Shown here in pieces: positions 1-11,194 of a DNA stretch of 64,000 nt (positions within the stretch are counted from its first letter, which is position 1; every line of letters starts with the position of its first letter). This DNA is from Undaria pinnatifida (lineage: Eukaryota; Sar; Phaeophyceae; Laminariales; Alariaceae), in contig JABAKD010000030.1 in NCBI GenBank assembly GCA_012845835.1, positions 11,043,715 to 11,107,714 on the forward strand, read 5' to 3'. Below the pieces are notes generated by a model that was given only the letters and a program-made list of their open reading frames with translations, did no database searches and was not told the origin of the DNA. The translations under genes and the position numbers were made by a program.

Positions 1-384
1 GCTGGCATATTGATTTTCAGTGTTACACAAACGCTCATATTGCTCACAGGCCTATGCTGCTTACGAGTATTCACTTGGTATAGAATGCCTGATACAGTTT
101 CTCCCTCGGCACCAACCACGACCACCACAACTAAGTCGGCGACCAGTACTACGCGGTTGGGTGTGTGTGTTAATACGATACCAGGTAGTTTGCACTCTCG
201 AGATTATTCCCTTTCGTGCGAGTGGCTCTATACCTCACTGAAAAAGGATTTAACAATATGCTGTTGGCGCAGCAGCATAACAGACAAAAGCAGCAGACGA
301 TAAAATGGCGGTGCGTATCGCGGAGCGGACAAGCACAAAAGCCTAAAAATGAGCAAATAAACAATTAACACATCTGCAAGAACG
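1..384. other. Unassigned intergenic DNA
   Basis: No convincing exon. Holds one copy of the over-represented 9-mer TACCAGGTA (179-187). Confidence 0.5.
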
Positions 385-475
385 AGCGGCCCGCGTATCG
401 CGCAGGTTGCGAAGGTGAGTATCGACACGCCTTTTGGAAGTTATCGAACTCACGGAAGCTGACGTATTTTTAGAA
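385..475 (-). repeat. C1 dispersed repeat, copy 1
   Basis: A diverged copy of a ~90-bp repeat that recurs about 19 times here. On the plus strand it reads GCAGGTTGCGAAGGTGAGT, then GAACTCACGGAAGCTGACGT and an AT-rich end. The minus strand is the orientation in which CAGCTGTGAG comes first. Confidence 0.55.
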
Positions 476-2186
476 TAGTTTTATAATGTAAGGTGGCCGT
501 CACACAAGCGCGACCCCCAAAAGTGACAAAACTACTGCGGACTACAACTGTGTAGTAGTATTATATATGTTTACGCGAAAGCACTTGAGAAATTTGGCAG
601 CCAAGGACTTCAGGCTCGAGCTTTAGACGAAACTAAAGAAAATGGCCTCTTTTGTGCTGAAAATAGGGTAGGGCACACCCTGCCTTACCCAAGAGTTCCG
701 GCCTGGCCAGAAATAAGAGATTATTAACTGCTGTCGCATACTGCAAGGTAGCTATCACTAGCGCGAGCACTAAACGTCGCCCTATACCATAGCCTATCCG
801 TGTTGCTTGTCTCTGGAAGTTGCTACACCGGAAAACACACGACTCCACTCGAAGCTGTCATCCGATACACAAGGAAGTACGCATAAGGGGTGTGCCGAAG
901 TCCGCTAAGTGTTTTTTTTAGTGGCATGCACAGCTCTAGGTGTGGCTAAGCTTAGAGCTTTCTTATTTTTTTCTTCAGTTTTTCTGTCTGAGTTTCTTGT
1001 GAGCTACTTTCACATGAGCGGGGCAGGTACTAACCGTAGTGTTGGTCACATGAATGTGCTATAAGGGGCACCAAAAGTTAGCGTTTTGATGTCATGTGCG
1101 TTGCAAGCCAGAAATTGGCATGTGTTGTAGCGGATAGCAAACCTGCTCATTTACGGACCACGTGTCGTCTTATACATACATACCTGGTACTCGAACGTGT
1201 GCTTTGTGCTTGGTACCAAACTGCGTCAGTTTCGTTGACGAAAAAACGCGTATTAATAGTAACACATCCCACGGCAGACTACAGTAATATGAGTACTTCG
1301 TATTGCATCACCAAAAACTGTGCGACGTGTGATCATACAACAGCCTTTGAGCCAACAAGCCAGTCAGTATCATGGTTGTGCCTATTGGACCACACCAGGT
1401 TTATAAGCCCTTCGGCTACTACCCAGTGGCAGTAGCAGTAAGTAGCAGTAGCAGCAGTAGATGCAGTATGTTCAACATACCAGGTAACCCTTCATCTACC
1501 CAGATGGTCCTTCAGCTACCCAGTAGCACTGGCAGCAGCAGTAGCAGTAGAAGCAGCATGCCTAATAGACAATGTACGGCCCTCGAGCTTTTCGGCCAGA
1601 AGAGCCAATCTGACTGCTCGAGTGTTGATTGCCATGCATCACCACGGATATAGTCTAATTAATCAACCTCTGCATCATCAATCATGTTCACGCTGACATG
1701 CCCAAGTAATATTTTCTATTTTCATTAAAAAACGGTAGCGATTTCGGCCGTCGTAGATGGTTAGTGATGCCAGCCAGCATCATACCAGGTAAATAGCAGC
1801 GATATCGGGGGGTCAACATCGCCGTCCGTTCCTCCTCCCGCTCGCCGTATTCCTTAAAGGTCCGAAATACATCAAATCGTGCGATTAGTCCCAGAAGTAC
1901 ATCATCAACAGCAGCAGCAGTAGCGGTATCTTTGTCACAGCTTCCCGCAGAGACGATGGTCTAACGATTTACGCATGATACATCAGGATATGTATGCGGG
2001 CTGCTGTACTGCGAGCAAGCACCGTTTTGATTTGGACAAGGGCTACATATACTATATACAACTCTTATTTTGGTGTTGATTTTGTTGTGTTGTGCGTGTT
2101 TATTCACCCTGTCAGTATCCATCCGTACGGCAAGGAGTGACATATTTATTTTTTTTTTTAAGAAAGAGAATAACACATCTATCTGT
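476..2186. other. Unassigned intergenic DNA with AGC/AGT microsatellite
   Basis: No gene recognised. An imperfect AGC/AGT run lies at about 1429-1560 and a second short one near 1910-1925. The 9-mer TACCWGGTA occurs at 1181, 1478 and 1783. Confidence 0.5.
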
Positions 2187-2290
2187 ACAAAACGAGCGGC
2201 CGGTGTATCACGCAGCTTGCAAAGATGATTGTGTCGACCCTAAATTTACCGAACTCGCAGCTGGCGTGTTTTTTTTTTTTATATATTCTT
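2187..2290 (-). repeat. C1 dispersed repeat, copy 2
   Basis: Shows ACGCAGCTTGCAAAGATGA followed by GAACTCGCAGCTGGCGT and a T run, matching the C1 pattern. Confidence 0.65.
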
Positions 2291-3360
2291 CAAAGTAAAT
2301 AAGCTCTTTACGAGTAGTACAGCAGAGGAGGAGCAGAAGAGCTCAATGGGAGACGCTGCTTCTGGGAGCGTGCTTGCCACTCGACAACATGCAGCCTACT
2401 CGTTTGTTATGGTACATGCCCGTTTTGGTAGAGCTGTGAGTCGGCACGGCTTATGCTTGTAGGAAGGGCTATGCTTGTAGGAAGGACTTTGTTTAAAAGG
2501 GAGTAGTGCCCTTTTGGGGGGGCGGGTGGGTCCCCTCGACCGGGGGAGGTGCTCATTCGTCTCTTGCCTTAGTCTTTTGACCATTGACCACCCATCCCTT
2601 TCGAGACGGAGCACCGTTTCTACTCCTAACAGAGACACCTCCAACATTTGGGCGCTCGTTACGCTTTTTCTATATACTTGGTACTACATAGGAACCGGCG
2701 GCGGGGGGGGGGGGGAGCTAGTTTGGCTCGCTTCCCTCGCCGTACTTAACTCGTTGAGTGGGTCAGCCATCGTTTGGCTCCACCAGCCGACTTGCCGACT
2801 ACATAATTCATTTAGTTGGCTAATGGCACCTGTCGATTAGTGTAGTCATGAAAAATCTTACCGACTCAGCTTCACAGCTCTCTCCGCCCGGTCCTCCTCT
2901 GTTCTTCGGGCGAACACGATGTAGAGTGTAGAGTGTAGGCCCTCCGAAACTCCCGTTTGGATGCCGATTTTATCGGTTATTGAGAAGTTGGGCCTGACCA
3001 GGTATAACGACTACTACAAGCAGACAGTAGTAACCTGGTATCAATTAAATAACATCTGATAGCGACAAAAAAGAGGAAAGGGCGGTCTCATGGGACCTTC
3101 TACTGCGAGAAGAAGAGCGGAGAGAGGATGCAACAGCGCAACAGGAGCACAGGTTTCATTGTGCTGCCCGCGCGTGGCACAGCTCCACGCATTGCAGTTC
3201 GACCAGGTACGATTTATGTGATTTATGTGTAGCATGTGGTGATTGCACCTAGCCTGCGGTAGAGCGGTAGAGGGCGGTTATGTCGTTGTTTTTGGGCCTT
3301 CTTTTTGCAGTGGCTCGATGTCATTCGCACGACGAGTGACCGCCCTATTATTCCCGCGCG
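2291..3360. other. Unassigned DNA with a fragment of repeat F
   Basis: No gene recognised. About 2540-2640 resembles part of the 450-bp repeat F (TTGACCATTGACCACCCA and a following TTTCTACTCCTAAC). A 15-nt G run lies near 2703. Confidence 0.4.
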
Positions 3361-3480
3361 GTCTGAACGTAACCCCTTTGGAGCCCCAGCCTATCTCCCT
3401 ATACTGATTTCAAGCAACTTGTCCCCAAACACGGGTTTCCAGTTGTATAAGGCGTACAACTTTTAGTACGGTTAAAAACC
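3361..3480 (+). repeat. Dispersed repeat H, copy 1
   Basis: A segment reading GGAGCCCCAGCC, then a short AT-rich stretch, then CGGGTTTCCAGTTG. Similar segments lie at 48020-48105, 56225-56345 and 60325-60395, so this is an interspersed repeat rather than a gene. Confidence 0.45.
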
Positions 3481-3629
3481 CGCGATGCGATGAGTCCGCA
3501 ATGGAGTGGTAAGTGCTACTACGTACGCTTCGCGCAAAAAAAAAAGGTACTACCTCGTAGCGTCCTTTTTTGGTCCGTGAGGTACAGAGTCACTGGTGCG
3601 AATGGTGAAAACTCGGTAGTGAAACTTGG

Positions 3630-4075
3630 GATACCCCCCCTGCTAGGAGTACACCCCCCTAAACAGGAGTAGGAACGGTGCTCAGTCCCGAAAGGGGTGG
3701 GTGGGTGCGTGCGTGGGTGATGGTTGAATGAATAGGTAAGGCAAGGATCTGCTGCTGCTGCGGTGTGCAGTTTGTGGGAACTGGCTCTCGCTCTCACCTC
3801 CGAGCCTCGTCCGACTTTTAACGGTTTTTGGTTTCCCTCCCCCAAATCTGATTCAAGACATGAGTTCCTACGAACTGAACGTGTACGCGGATGTATATAC
3901 ACGAGGTGTGCCTGATCTGTACTCCTGGCTGATTGCCGTGGGCAGTACGAGGCTGTTTCGTTTTCATTCTTGAACACACGCACGCACACAACGTACAATA
4001 AATGCACCTCATATATACTGCTTGTAGCATTAATAGTTCATAGAGGTTACCGGTACTACCGGCCCCTACTGTGGC
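3630..4075 (-). repeat. Repeat F, inverted copy
   Basis: The reverse complement matches 9278-9740 almost base for base over the 130 bp around the TGAATCAGATTTGGGG segment, with small indels elsewhere. Similarity starts near CCGGTAACCTC and ends past TAGGAGTACACCCCCC. Both copies keep one reading frame open for about 90 codons (ESDLG, GRGSEVRARASS, KLHTAAAADPCLT). The nucleotide identity is so high that this need not mean selection. No transposase or known protein was recognised and the ends show no clear inverted or direct repeats. Confidence 0.65.
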
Positions 4076-5003
4076 CACACCATAAAACAAAATATAATTC
4101 ATTGGCGCTGTCGTCCATAAGCAAGAAAGTAGGCACAAGATGACGAAGTCCGTCTTACGAGCGGTTCTTGGAAGGATGCAGTTCACCCTTCATGCGACTC
4201 GCCGAACACCTCACGGCGCCTCGCGCTTGGTGCAAGCAATGTCTGCCTGGTTGGTAAAAACCCGACGTGCTCCGACCGGCATAGTAGGGGTGCGAGGGTC
4301 TATGGTCATATACGACTACGGCCATGCACAAACTGAGTACCCTTCTCCCCCCCCCCCGCCCCCTCCGCTTAAAACCCCAGCTTCCCCCCCACCGGTAGCC
4401 TTGGCCGATAATTCGTTCATTTTATCTACCTAGTTTTAGGGTGTTCGCGGAGACTGGCTCGATATCCCACTCCAAAACAGAAATGTAAAATAATAGCTTA
4501 TTGGTGCACACATGCTACGTTAGAGGTGCACACTTTTTGTTTTTCTTTGCTGAGGCTCCTAGGATACTCCATGGACTCTAGACCTCACCCGAAGACCACT
4601 TATTGTTTAATAGCTGCACGTATTATACTTGCACGGTTTTTTCAGTTTTGCACGTGAAAAAAATCAATGGCGATGTAAGTATGGCAGGACTGCCCCTGCC
4701 GACCTCGAGCCGACCTCAAGCCCCCCCAAAAGCGTTGGGGTTAGGGGTTAGGGTTAGGATCAGGTCTGGGGTCGGGTTGGTCTGGGCACCACAAACAAAC
4801 GTCGTTTTGCGTGGACCTTGCACATAGAGAGCCGCCGTACATGTTTCGCTACGAAATGAATTTACGCGCAAATTTTGCACGTATGTATATACGTGCAATT
4901 ATGCGTGCCTGCCCAAATACTGATTTTGGAGTAAAGTAATGCTCGTAGCGCAACTCGATGGCCTGCTGCTGTAGGCTAGCTAGTGACCCATCAAGAACGC
5001 AGA
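4076..5003. other. Unassigned intergenic DNA
   Basis: No supported gene. A short G/T stretch (GGGGTTAGGGTTAGG) at about 4738-4760 is telomere-like but only about two units long. C and G runs lie near 4350 and 4725. Confidence 0.4.
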
Positions 5004-5100
5004 TGGCTAAAAACAAGAACGACATGCCGTCGATTTTGGGCTAAGGGCCGTTCTTATTTGAGCATGTGAATTTCCTAAATTTCCTTTTTTTTCCATGATT
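5004..5100 (+). repeat. Direct repeat flanking the 5.2-kb ORF
   Basis: GCTAAAAACAAGAACGACAT and the following GCCGTCGATTTTGGG recur in diverged form at 5774-5810 and 5840-5880. The AAATTTCC motif here is also mirrored by a tandem GGAAATTTA at 5682-5708. The minus-strand ORF at 5162-5365 sits between these repeats. Confidence 0.45.
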
Positions 5101-5161
5101 TCCATGAAAAAACTTCTGCATTAATATCGCACGGGGTTGTTTGTATTTTCCCCCCTGATTT

Positions 5162-5365
5162 TTAAAAGCCGAGCCATAAAGCAAGACCGCCACCACCCAC
5201 ACCAGCAGTCACGCGCGTCGTCACACAGCAAGCATGAGCGAACATCCCGGAAGACCGCAGAGGAAAGCACCCAGGCCAAGTAGATTCGTGCAATCCGGCG
5301 ACAGCAGCCCCTGGTGTCAGGAACATGCCGAGCACGACGAGGACACCAGCGATAGCCTTCTTCAT
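5162..5365 (-). CDS. Putative small secreted protein or first exon with signal peptide
   Basis: Starting at the minus-strand ATG at 5365 the frame reads MKKAIAGVLVVLGMFLTPG followed by AAVAG. This is a textbook N-region, hydrophobic core and small-residue cleavage site. The rest (GLHESTWPGCF, then a Cys/Ala/Gly-rich stretch to LALWLGF) ends at 5162, 67 residues in all. The same frame stays open upstream to 5470 (MADGRKRPG), but the ATG at 5365 has the better context (GAAAC before ATG) and puts the signal peptide at the N-terminus. An intron could start in the tail, for example at TG|GTGCTT or T|GTGTGACG, so the C-terminus is doubtful. I do not recognise the family. The locus lies between short direct repeats, so it could also be cargo of a mobile element or chance. 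Confidence 0.3.
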   Translation of the reverse strand: MKKAIAGVLVVLGMFLTPGAAVAGLHESTWPGCFPLRSSGMFAHACCVTTRVTAGVGGGGLALWLGF

Positions 5366-5679
5366 GTTTCCGCGCCTCGTGTCTGGATAATTGGGAAGGC
5401 TGAATCGTTGCTTCGTCCGACTCGAGGATGATTCCTCCGGAGGCCCAGGCCGCTTCCTTCCATCGGCCATAATGTTGGACCACCCTGGTCAACGTGTAAA
5501 GCTACCCGATGGTCCCGGAGTTGAACCAAGGCGTTGTCGGAGCACTGCCTTCGAAATATGGAAATCGACGACAGGATTTCCTAACTTGTTATTGTCAACT
5601 TTTCCATATTTTTGGGGGCTGAAAATTTTCACAGATTATGACAACGCCTCCGTATTTTGGGACACATTTCACAAATACA

Positions 5680-5885
5680 TATGGAAATTTAGGAAATTTA
5701 GGAAATTTAAGACAAAAAAAGGTCTCCGATAAGAACGGCCTTAAGAGGCCTAGCCCATCAAAACCGCACACAGCTAAAAAAAACAAGAATGACGTGCCAA
5801 CGCTTTTGGGTCATGTCTTAGCCCATAAAAAAAACGCAGATGGAGAATAAAGGACGAGCATGAATGGCATGCCGACGATTTTGTG
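5680..5885 (+). repeat. GGAAATTTA tandem and two direct repeats
   Basis: Three GGAAATTTA units in tandem (about 5682-5708) are followed by two copies of the AACAAGAATGACGTGCCAACG-type unit also seen at 5004. The copies differ by several bases. Confidence 0.45.
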
Positions 5886-6505
5886 TTGAAAGCGCCCCCC
5901 GTTCTTCGGAAGAAAAAAAATAGCCAAAAAATCCAACAAAGGGTATACCTTAAGGTAATACCTCCATCGTAGCGCGCGCGCCCGTCCGTGCAGCGTGACA
6001 AGCAATTTTTTCATTCTTGCTTTTTTGGTGCATGTATCATGTGCTGTGAAACGGAAAAGGGCATGACGTGATAGTTCAGGGCTATTTTACGGGTCATGAT
6101 TTTTCGGCCCGCGGCGGGTTCGAGTCCGGAGGTTTTCAAAACAACTCGCGGAACGAGTCGAATCGAGTCAGGGGGTGATTGAAACACGCCGTGGGTCGGG
6201 TCGGGGGTCACCCTGTTCCGGTCCGACCCGCGCGAGAAGTGACTCGAGCCGTGAAAAAACGCTGGTGTAACAATCTACGGAGATCCACTACTACTGTTAA
6301 ACGGGATGGAGTTACACACACGAAACAAGGAAAGCATCGCCACCTTTTCCAGGCGAGCTTTCGTACGCTACGGCTGTGTTCGATTGTTCGGTTGGGGCTA
6401 TGTACTACCGGGTAAGGCCAGCCAACAAAATGAACTTGAGCCAAGCGCTATTTGAACAAAGCTCGGGTACCTTTTTTTGCCCCCCTTTTTTGGTTTCGCA
6501 ATCTT
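5886..6505. other. Unassigned DNA
   Basis: No gene supported. A GC-rich patch at 6100-6245 holds several GAGTC/GACTC words and one GGGTTCGAGTCC, but no cloverleaf could be drawn. Confidence 0.4.
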
Positions 6506-6507
6506 AA

Positions 6508-6600
6508 TGTACTAGTCTACGCAGCTTGCAAAGTTGAGTTTCAACCATTCAGTCGGTCGTACTCACAGCTGACGTTTTTGATTTTTTTTTTGTAAAAATC
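6508..6600 (-). repeat. C1 dispersed repeat, copy 3
   Basis: CGCAGCTTGCAAAGTTGAGT followed by TACTCACAGCTGACGT and a T run. Confidence 0.65.
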
Positions 6601-6908
6601 CATTCTCCTAACTAACGGTGGGTATCCGTAATTTATAGGAACTACAGCAGCAGCAGCCAGTTGCGTGATTGGCTCTGTGAGCCGCTGAAACATGTGGGGC
6701 GGCCCTGCAAAACGACTTTTACAAAAAGTGCAATGCTACCGTGTGCCAGTACCTAATAGCCTTGGTCGGTCGACCGCCCCCCCCCCCCCCCCCCCAACTT
6801 CGCCGACTTTTAGAAATACTATATCTTTCATGAGGATCAAACGTGTAACACGCGCGAACGACCTTCCGTAAATGTTGTGCAACTTTTAATACTGTATGTA
6901 TGTTGGTG
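6601..6908. other. Unassigned DNA with C run
   Basis: No gene. Contains an uninterrupted C run of about 18 at 6778-6795. Confidence 0.5.
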
Positions 6909-7000
6909 AATTATAGATGTACCACGCCGCTTGCGAAGTTGAGTTTCAACCATTCAATCGGTTGTACTCACAGCTGACGTTTTCAATTTTTATAAAATAT
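6909..7000 (-). repeat. C1 dispersed repeat, copy 4
   Basis: CGCCGCTTGCGAAGTTGAGT followed by TACTCACAGCTGACGT. It shares the TTTCAACCATTCA variant with the copy 400 bp upstream, so the two are probably related by local duplication. Confidence 0.65.
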
Positions 7001-7034
7001 TTCACCCCTGTCATTGTATGTTAAAGTAAAAATA

Positions 7035-7150
7035 TACTCCATCCAGCTGTGAGATCGAAAATTTTGTGGAAACTCATCTTTGCTTGCAAGCTGTGCGTGA
7101 TACTACTCCGTTCGCGCGTATTACTGGGTGTGTGTCCTCATTAAATTTGT
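7035..7150 (+). repeat. C1/C repeat 5' end, copy 5
   Basis: Opposite orientation to the two preceding copies: CCAGCTGTGAGATCGAAAAT, then TTGCAAGCTGTGCGTGATAC and the CGCGTATTACTGGGTGTGTG extension typical of the longer element C. Confidence 0.65.
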
Positions 7151-7224
7151 TATCATTATACGGAAAACACCTCTGGATGGCAACGTGTAACGGCCGTCTG
7201 ACCTCTGTTGCTCTTACATCCCGC

Positions 7225-7278
7225 ACAGCAGGAGTAGACAGCAGTAGTAGACAGCAGTAGTAGACAGCAGTAGTAGTG
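7225..7278 (+). repeat. Short AGCAGTAGT tandem
   Basis: GACAGCAGTAGTA is repeated three times in register. No coding frame is supported. Confidence 0.6.
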
Positions 7279-7539
7279 GTCCCTGCGGAAGGTTTTCGAC
7301 CAGAGCGATTTGCCCCTGCTATCTTCAGTACAAAACATGTCATCATGACCTCGCAACCCAGAGCGTTTCAGCCCCGCCTTGTGTCGCATAGATATAGAGG
7401 GGATGGGGGGCACAGCGTCTGCAAGGACGGGTCTCACGTCGCGCCGAGCCGTGGCCGTGACGTGCTAAGCTTTTGCCGACAATCCCGAGCCGATGCCAAG
7501 CCCCCACGTTTCCATAAGTTATCTAGCCAGCATTGTGAT

Positions 7540-7645
7540 GCTGAATTGGCTTTTAACCCTTTTAGCGCCGCATTCCCGACATGGGCACTGAACACTTGGG
7601 TTTACGCTACGATCATTTTAGGAGTTGGAAATGGGTTACAAAGTA
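7540..7645 (+). repeat. Fragment related to the 55-kb tandem unit
   Basis: CTTTTAGCGCCGCATTCCCGACA and a following TTAGGAGTTGGAAATGGGTT match the 3' part of the 242-bp unit at 55195-55678 and a third piece near 56335-56440. Confidence 0.45.
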
Positions 7646-9277
7646 CGAAGTAAATAAATATTAGATGCGACGCCTCAAAACCCACTCCCACACCTCTGAA
7701 GGGACCCGATTGGCAAATTCCATTTCCATCAAGCCAGCGTTATTGCTTGCTTTTTTGTAGGCCACGCCAGGGGCTGGTGGCTGGCTTCTAGGTCTTCGTT
7801 TCGGCGGTAACACTTGTCTGTCCTGAGCCACACTTGATCACAAGGCCGTATGTGCTTTCAGAGCGCCCCCCCCCCCTGGAGAAAGCCTACCTGACTCCTA
7901 GAAAGCCTTCCTAACACCTGTTGGGGAACTTTTCTGTTTTTTTTCTTGTCTTCGTCTTTTTCGGGGGGTGTTTTCTGTTGTATCTTCGTTTTTCGTTTTT
8001 CTCCGCTATTATATCTCGCTGCGTTTTCAATGCTTTTCGATTCTGATTCGAGTTTCGATGAAATGGTGTCTGTTCTTTTTTTTGCGTTTTATTTTAGCCC
8101 CCGATTTTCGTTGCGTTCATCGTTTTTTTTTCTACTTTCCCCCCCCGATTTTCTCGCTTCTTTATTTGCTGTTGTCCGATTCTGATTCGACGTTCGAACT
8201 ATTTATTTTTTTTTATTCCCCCCCCCCCCCCCCCCCCGATATTTTTAAACTCCGATTTGTTTGTACCGTTTTTTTTTTTTTTTCGTTTGCGCATTCACGA
8301 GGTTCGTACGTGCACGTTTTGCACCCATCATACATACGTTTCACTTTTTTTTTTTTACGTGCTTCTTTAACTCAAACCACCACGAAAGCGCATTCAACTC
8401 TTGGAGCTACAGCAGTAGCTTATTGTCGTCGCTCGCTAAGCATCTACCACAAGCACAGCACAGCGCCACAGGCGGAGCCGTGGCCGTACCGCTAGTAGTA
8501 TACCTGGTATCGTGTAGTGGTACTTTTGTTTCGATATACTTTCCCCTCTGAAGCTTCAAAAGGGTTTTTAAAACGTCCGTCACACTGACTGAAGCGAGAG
8601 GAAAGCCCAGAGATATTATTGCAGGAATTGCAGCGCGCACACAGCGGCGGAGAACAGAACCAACATAACAACAGAACAGAAACGGCAGTATCGCACCCTG
8701 CCGGTACCATGTTACGATGGTATGATACGTACACTACTGTGCTTCTGTGCACGATTGGTGCGATTGATTCACGATTATTACGATAATTACTGGAAGCATG
8801 CATGCATTCAAATATCAGGAGAAAACTGCATGTATGTGTGCTGTTTCTTCGTTGATTTCTTCGTGTGTTATGCGCGCATTAATGTCATACGAAGACAGCA
8901 GCAGTAGTAGGTTCACACCAAAGGAGAGGTGTTTTGGGGATCAGCGCGGATAAACATTGACCGGTGGCGGCAGCAACGATCTAACCTATCAACTCGTTGA
9001 TATCACATAGCAGCAGTACGTAGCTCTCTCTCCATCTGGTGATCTGGTGATCTGGTCCCTTCCTACCCTTCTTGGTTCGAGGGGACCTTTACTTATTTTT
9101 CGAGAAAAAAGTTGACGTGCACGTTGAATTATGCCTAACCGTAACGTTTTTAATCGTATCAAAGCCAATCAACCAATCAATGTGGTTGGGCATAGTCCCC
9201 TTCGCCTCGGACGCATAAACGTAAGGGTAGTACGTAGTGTGTTCAACCATTTCTCGAATAAGTGGTACCGGTAATAA
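7646..9277. other. Unassigned DNA, T- and C-rich
   Basis: No gene. 7930-8360 is strongly pyrimidine-rich (T runs with a C run of about 19 at 8219-8237), which leaves long low-complexity frames open that I discount. The 9-mer TACCTGGTA is at 8501. Confidence 0.5.
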
Positions 9278-9740
9278 TGCCGGTAACCTCTACCGGTATG
9301 AGTTATTAATGCTACAGGCAGTAGAGGCTCAATGACGTACGAGGTATATATGAGGTATACATTCACTGCTGTACGTTGTGTGCGTGCGTGTGTTCAAGAA
9401 TAAAAAATAAACAGCCTCGTACGGCCGACGGCAGTCAGCCAGGTGTATAGGTCAGGTATACCTCATGTATATAATATACTTACGCGTACACGTTCAGGTC
9501 GCAGGAGCTCATGTCTTGAATCAGATTTGGGGCAGGGAAACCAAAAACCGTTGAATGTCGGACGAGGCTCCGAGGTGAGAGCGAGAGCCAGTTCCCACAA
9601 ACTGCACACCGCAGCAGCAGCAGATCCTTGCCTTACTTCATCCTTTGACCATCAACCACGCACGCACCCACCCACCCCTTCCGAGACTGGGCACCGTTCC
9701 TACTCCTGTTCAGGGGGGTGCACTCCTAGCAGGGGGGGAA
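9278..9740 (+). repeat. Repeat F, plus copy
   Basis: Partner of the inverted copy at 3630-4075. The near-identical core (TGTCTTGAATCAGATTTGGG through CACAAACTGCACACCGCAGC) implies recent duplication. A CAG run inside (CAGCAGCAGCAG) is the same length in both. Beyond 9740 and before 9278 the two loci are unrelated. Confidence 0.65.
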
Positions 9741-10285
9741 GGGGCTATATGAGACTCAGGACCCCTCCCGCCCCCTCCCCCCCACGCACACATCCTACTG
9801 CCTCTTGTTTTAAGTGACCCGGGAAGGAAGAAAGGAAGGGCAACGATAACACTTAACTTGAGACAAAGGGAATTACTGAGAGAAATGGAATCGCACGGAC
9901 GATATGACGGTGGCCGCGTCGTCCATCATTCATTTTATTCATTAGTATATAGCAGCCGGCTAAAATTTTATTATCGATGTCTACTGGTTTTTGTTGTTTG
10001 TGCATCAGGTTGTTCGATGATATTAATAAGAGCGGGCAATTCTTTATAGCTCTACCCAAGGTTCACGTCGCGGTGTTATGGCTGTACTTGACTGATGACG
10101 TATTTTTACGCTGGCACAATGGCAAATTCCGTTTAGTCCATTGGGAGTGCATACACCCTGCCCCGGAGTCGCAGTCAATCAATCGATGTAGATATCGTCC
10201 CCCACGACCTACAGCAGTACGTGGTCTGTAGAACATTCCCACCTCCGTTCCTGCCTGGTTCGATTGTCATAAAAGAACATAGCAT
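9741..10285. other. Unassigned DNA
   Basis: Nothing recognisable apart from C-rich patches at 9760-9790. Confidence 0.4.
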
Positions 10286-10289
10286 TGTT

Positions 10290-10480
10290 TTAACTACACG
10301 CGCTAGCGAAGTACCACACGCAGCTTGCAAGGCTGAGTTTGATCAAAAATCGTTTTTGGTCGATCTCACAGCTGAAGTGTATTTTCTCATTTTTGTAAAT
10401 ACGTCAGCTGCGAGTTCGGTAAATTTAAGGTCGATGCTCACCTTTGCAAGCTACGTGATGCATCGACCGCGTGTTTTTTC
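10290..10480. repeat. Inverted pair of C1 repeats (copies 6 and 7)
   Basis: Copy 6 (10290-10385) reads CACGCAGCTTGCAAGGCTGAGT and ends in an AT-rich stretch. Copy 7 (10395-10480) reads ACGTCAGCTGCGAGTTCGGT then GCTCACCTTTGCAAGCTACG. The two face each other across about 15 bp and would form an imperfect hairpin of about 80-bp arms. No reading frame explains the arrangement. Confidence 0.65.
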
Positions 10481-10599
10481 AGATGTAATATTCTTTGAAC
10501 ATATATGTTATGACTCCTATGGATGTCGCCAGGGTGAACATCAACAACAGGACGTAGCCATCACATGGTTATACATCGTAGCGTAATTTCTCCACGACT

Positions 10600-11170
10600 G
10601 AAATCAATCAATCTTTGCTGAGCTTCCCCAAAAACATACTAATCCCGAACAAACTCCAGCACCTTGGACAGATCATCGATCCCTGCACGGTGACGATCTA
10701 TATACATCTATCGCGGAAGATCTGTGTGGTCTAGCTCATGTATTCGGGGTGGGAGCCGTACGATCTGCATTATCTAGCACACGTTTCTTGGTTTGGATCT
10801 GTATTCTTTAGACACAAATCCACCGCAGCATCTCATAGCGACAGATACGGGATGGACTCTATTATCTACATGATCTGTATGATCTACATGATCTACATAA
10901 TCTATATCATGATCCAGATTATCTGTATCATTAATCTGTCTGAGGTGTGGAAATTCATAACGGCAGATGCGGGATGTATTGATAGGACCTATATGATCTA
11001 TGTGATGTAGATCATAAATCTATCTGAGGTGTGGGAACTTATAACGGCAGATACGGCATGTACTGTATTAAAATATTATCTTTATGATCTAGATAATGAT
11101 TTGTCTGATATGTGTAAACCTATATCGGCAAATACGGGATGTACTGTATATGATAATATAAAAATACACT
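10600..11170 (+). repeat. AT-rich satellite of ~90-100-bp units
   Basis: TCTGAGGTGTGGAAATTCAT followed by AACGGCAGATGCGGGATGTA occurs at about 10938, and diverged forms occur at about 11027 and 11112. Two weaker relatives are at 10740 and 10830. Between them are ATGATCTA words (ATCTACATGATCTGTATGAT and so on). The units diverge at many positions, so the array is old. Confidence 0.6.
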
Positions 11171-11194
11171 CGGAAAGTGTAGGATAACGTTTTA

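Noticed and set aside
3519-4007. Protein gene within repeat F
   Set aside because: The frame is shared with the 9.3-kb copy, but the DNA is nearly identical, so there is no sign of protein-level selection.
4736-4760. Interstitial telomere
   Set aside because: Only about two TTAGGG-like units, imperfect, with no second array; chance in a G-rich patch is likely.
7946-8551. Phe/Ser-rich ORFs
   Set aside because: Caused by T and C runs; no start or splice context and three frames are open together.
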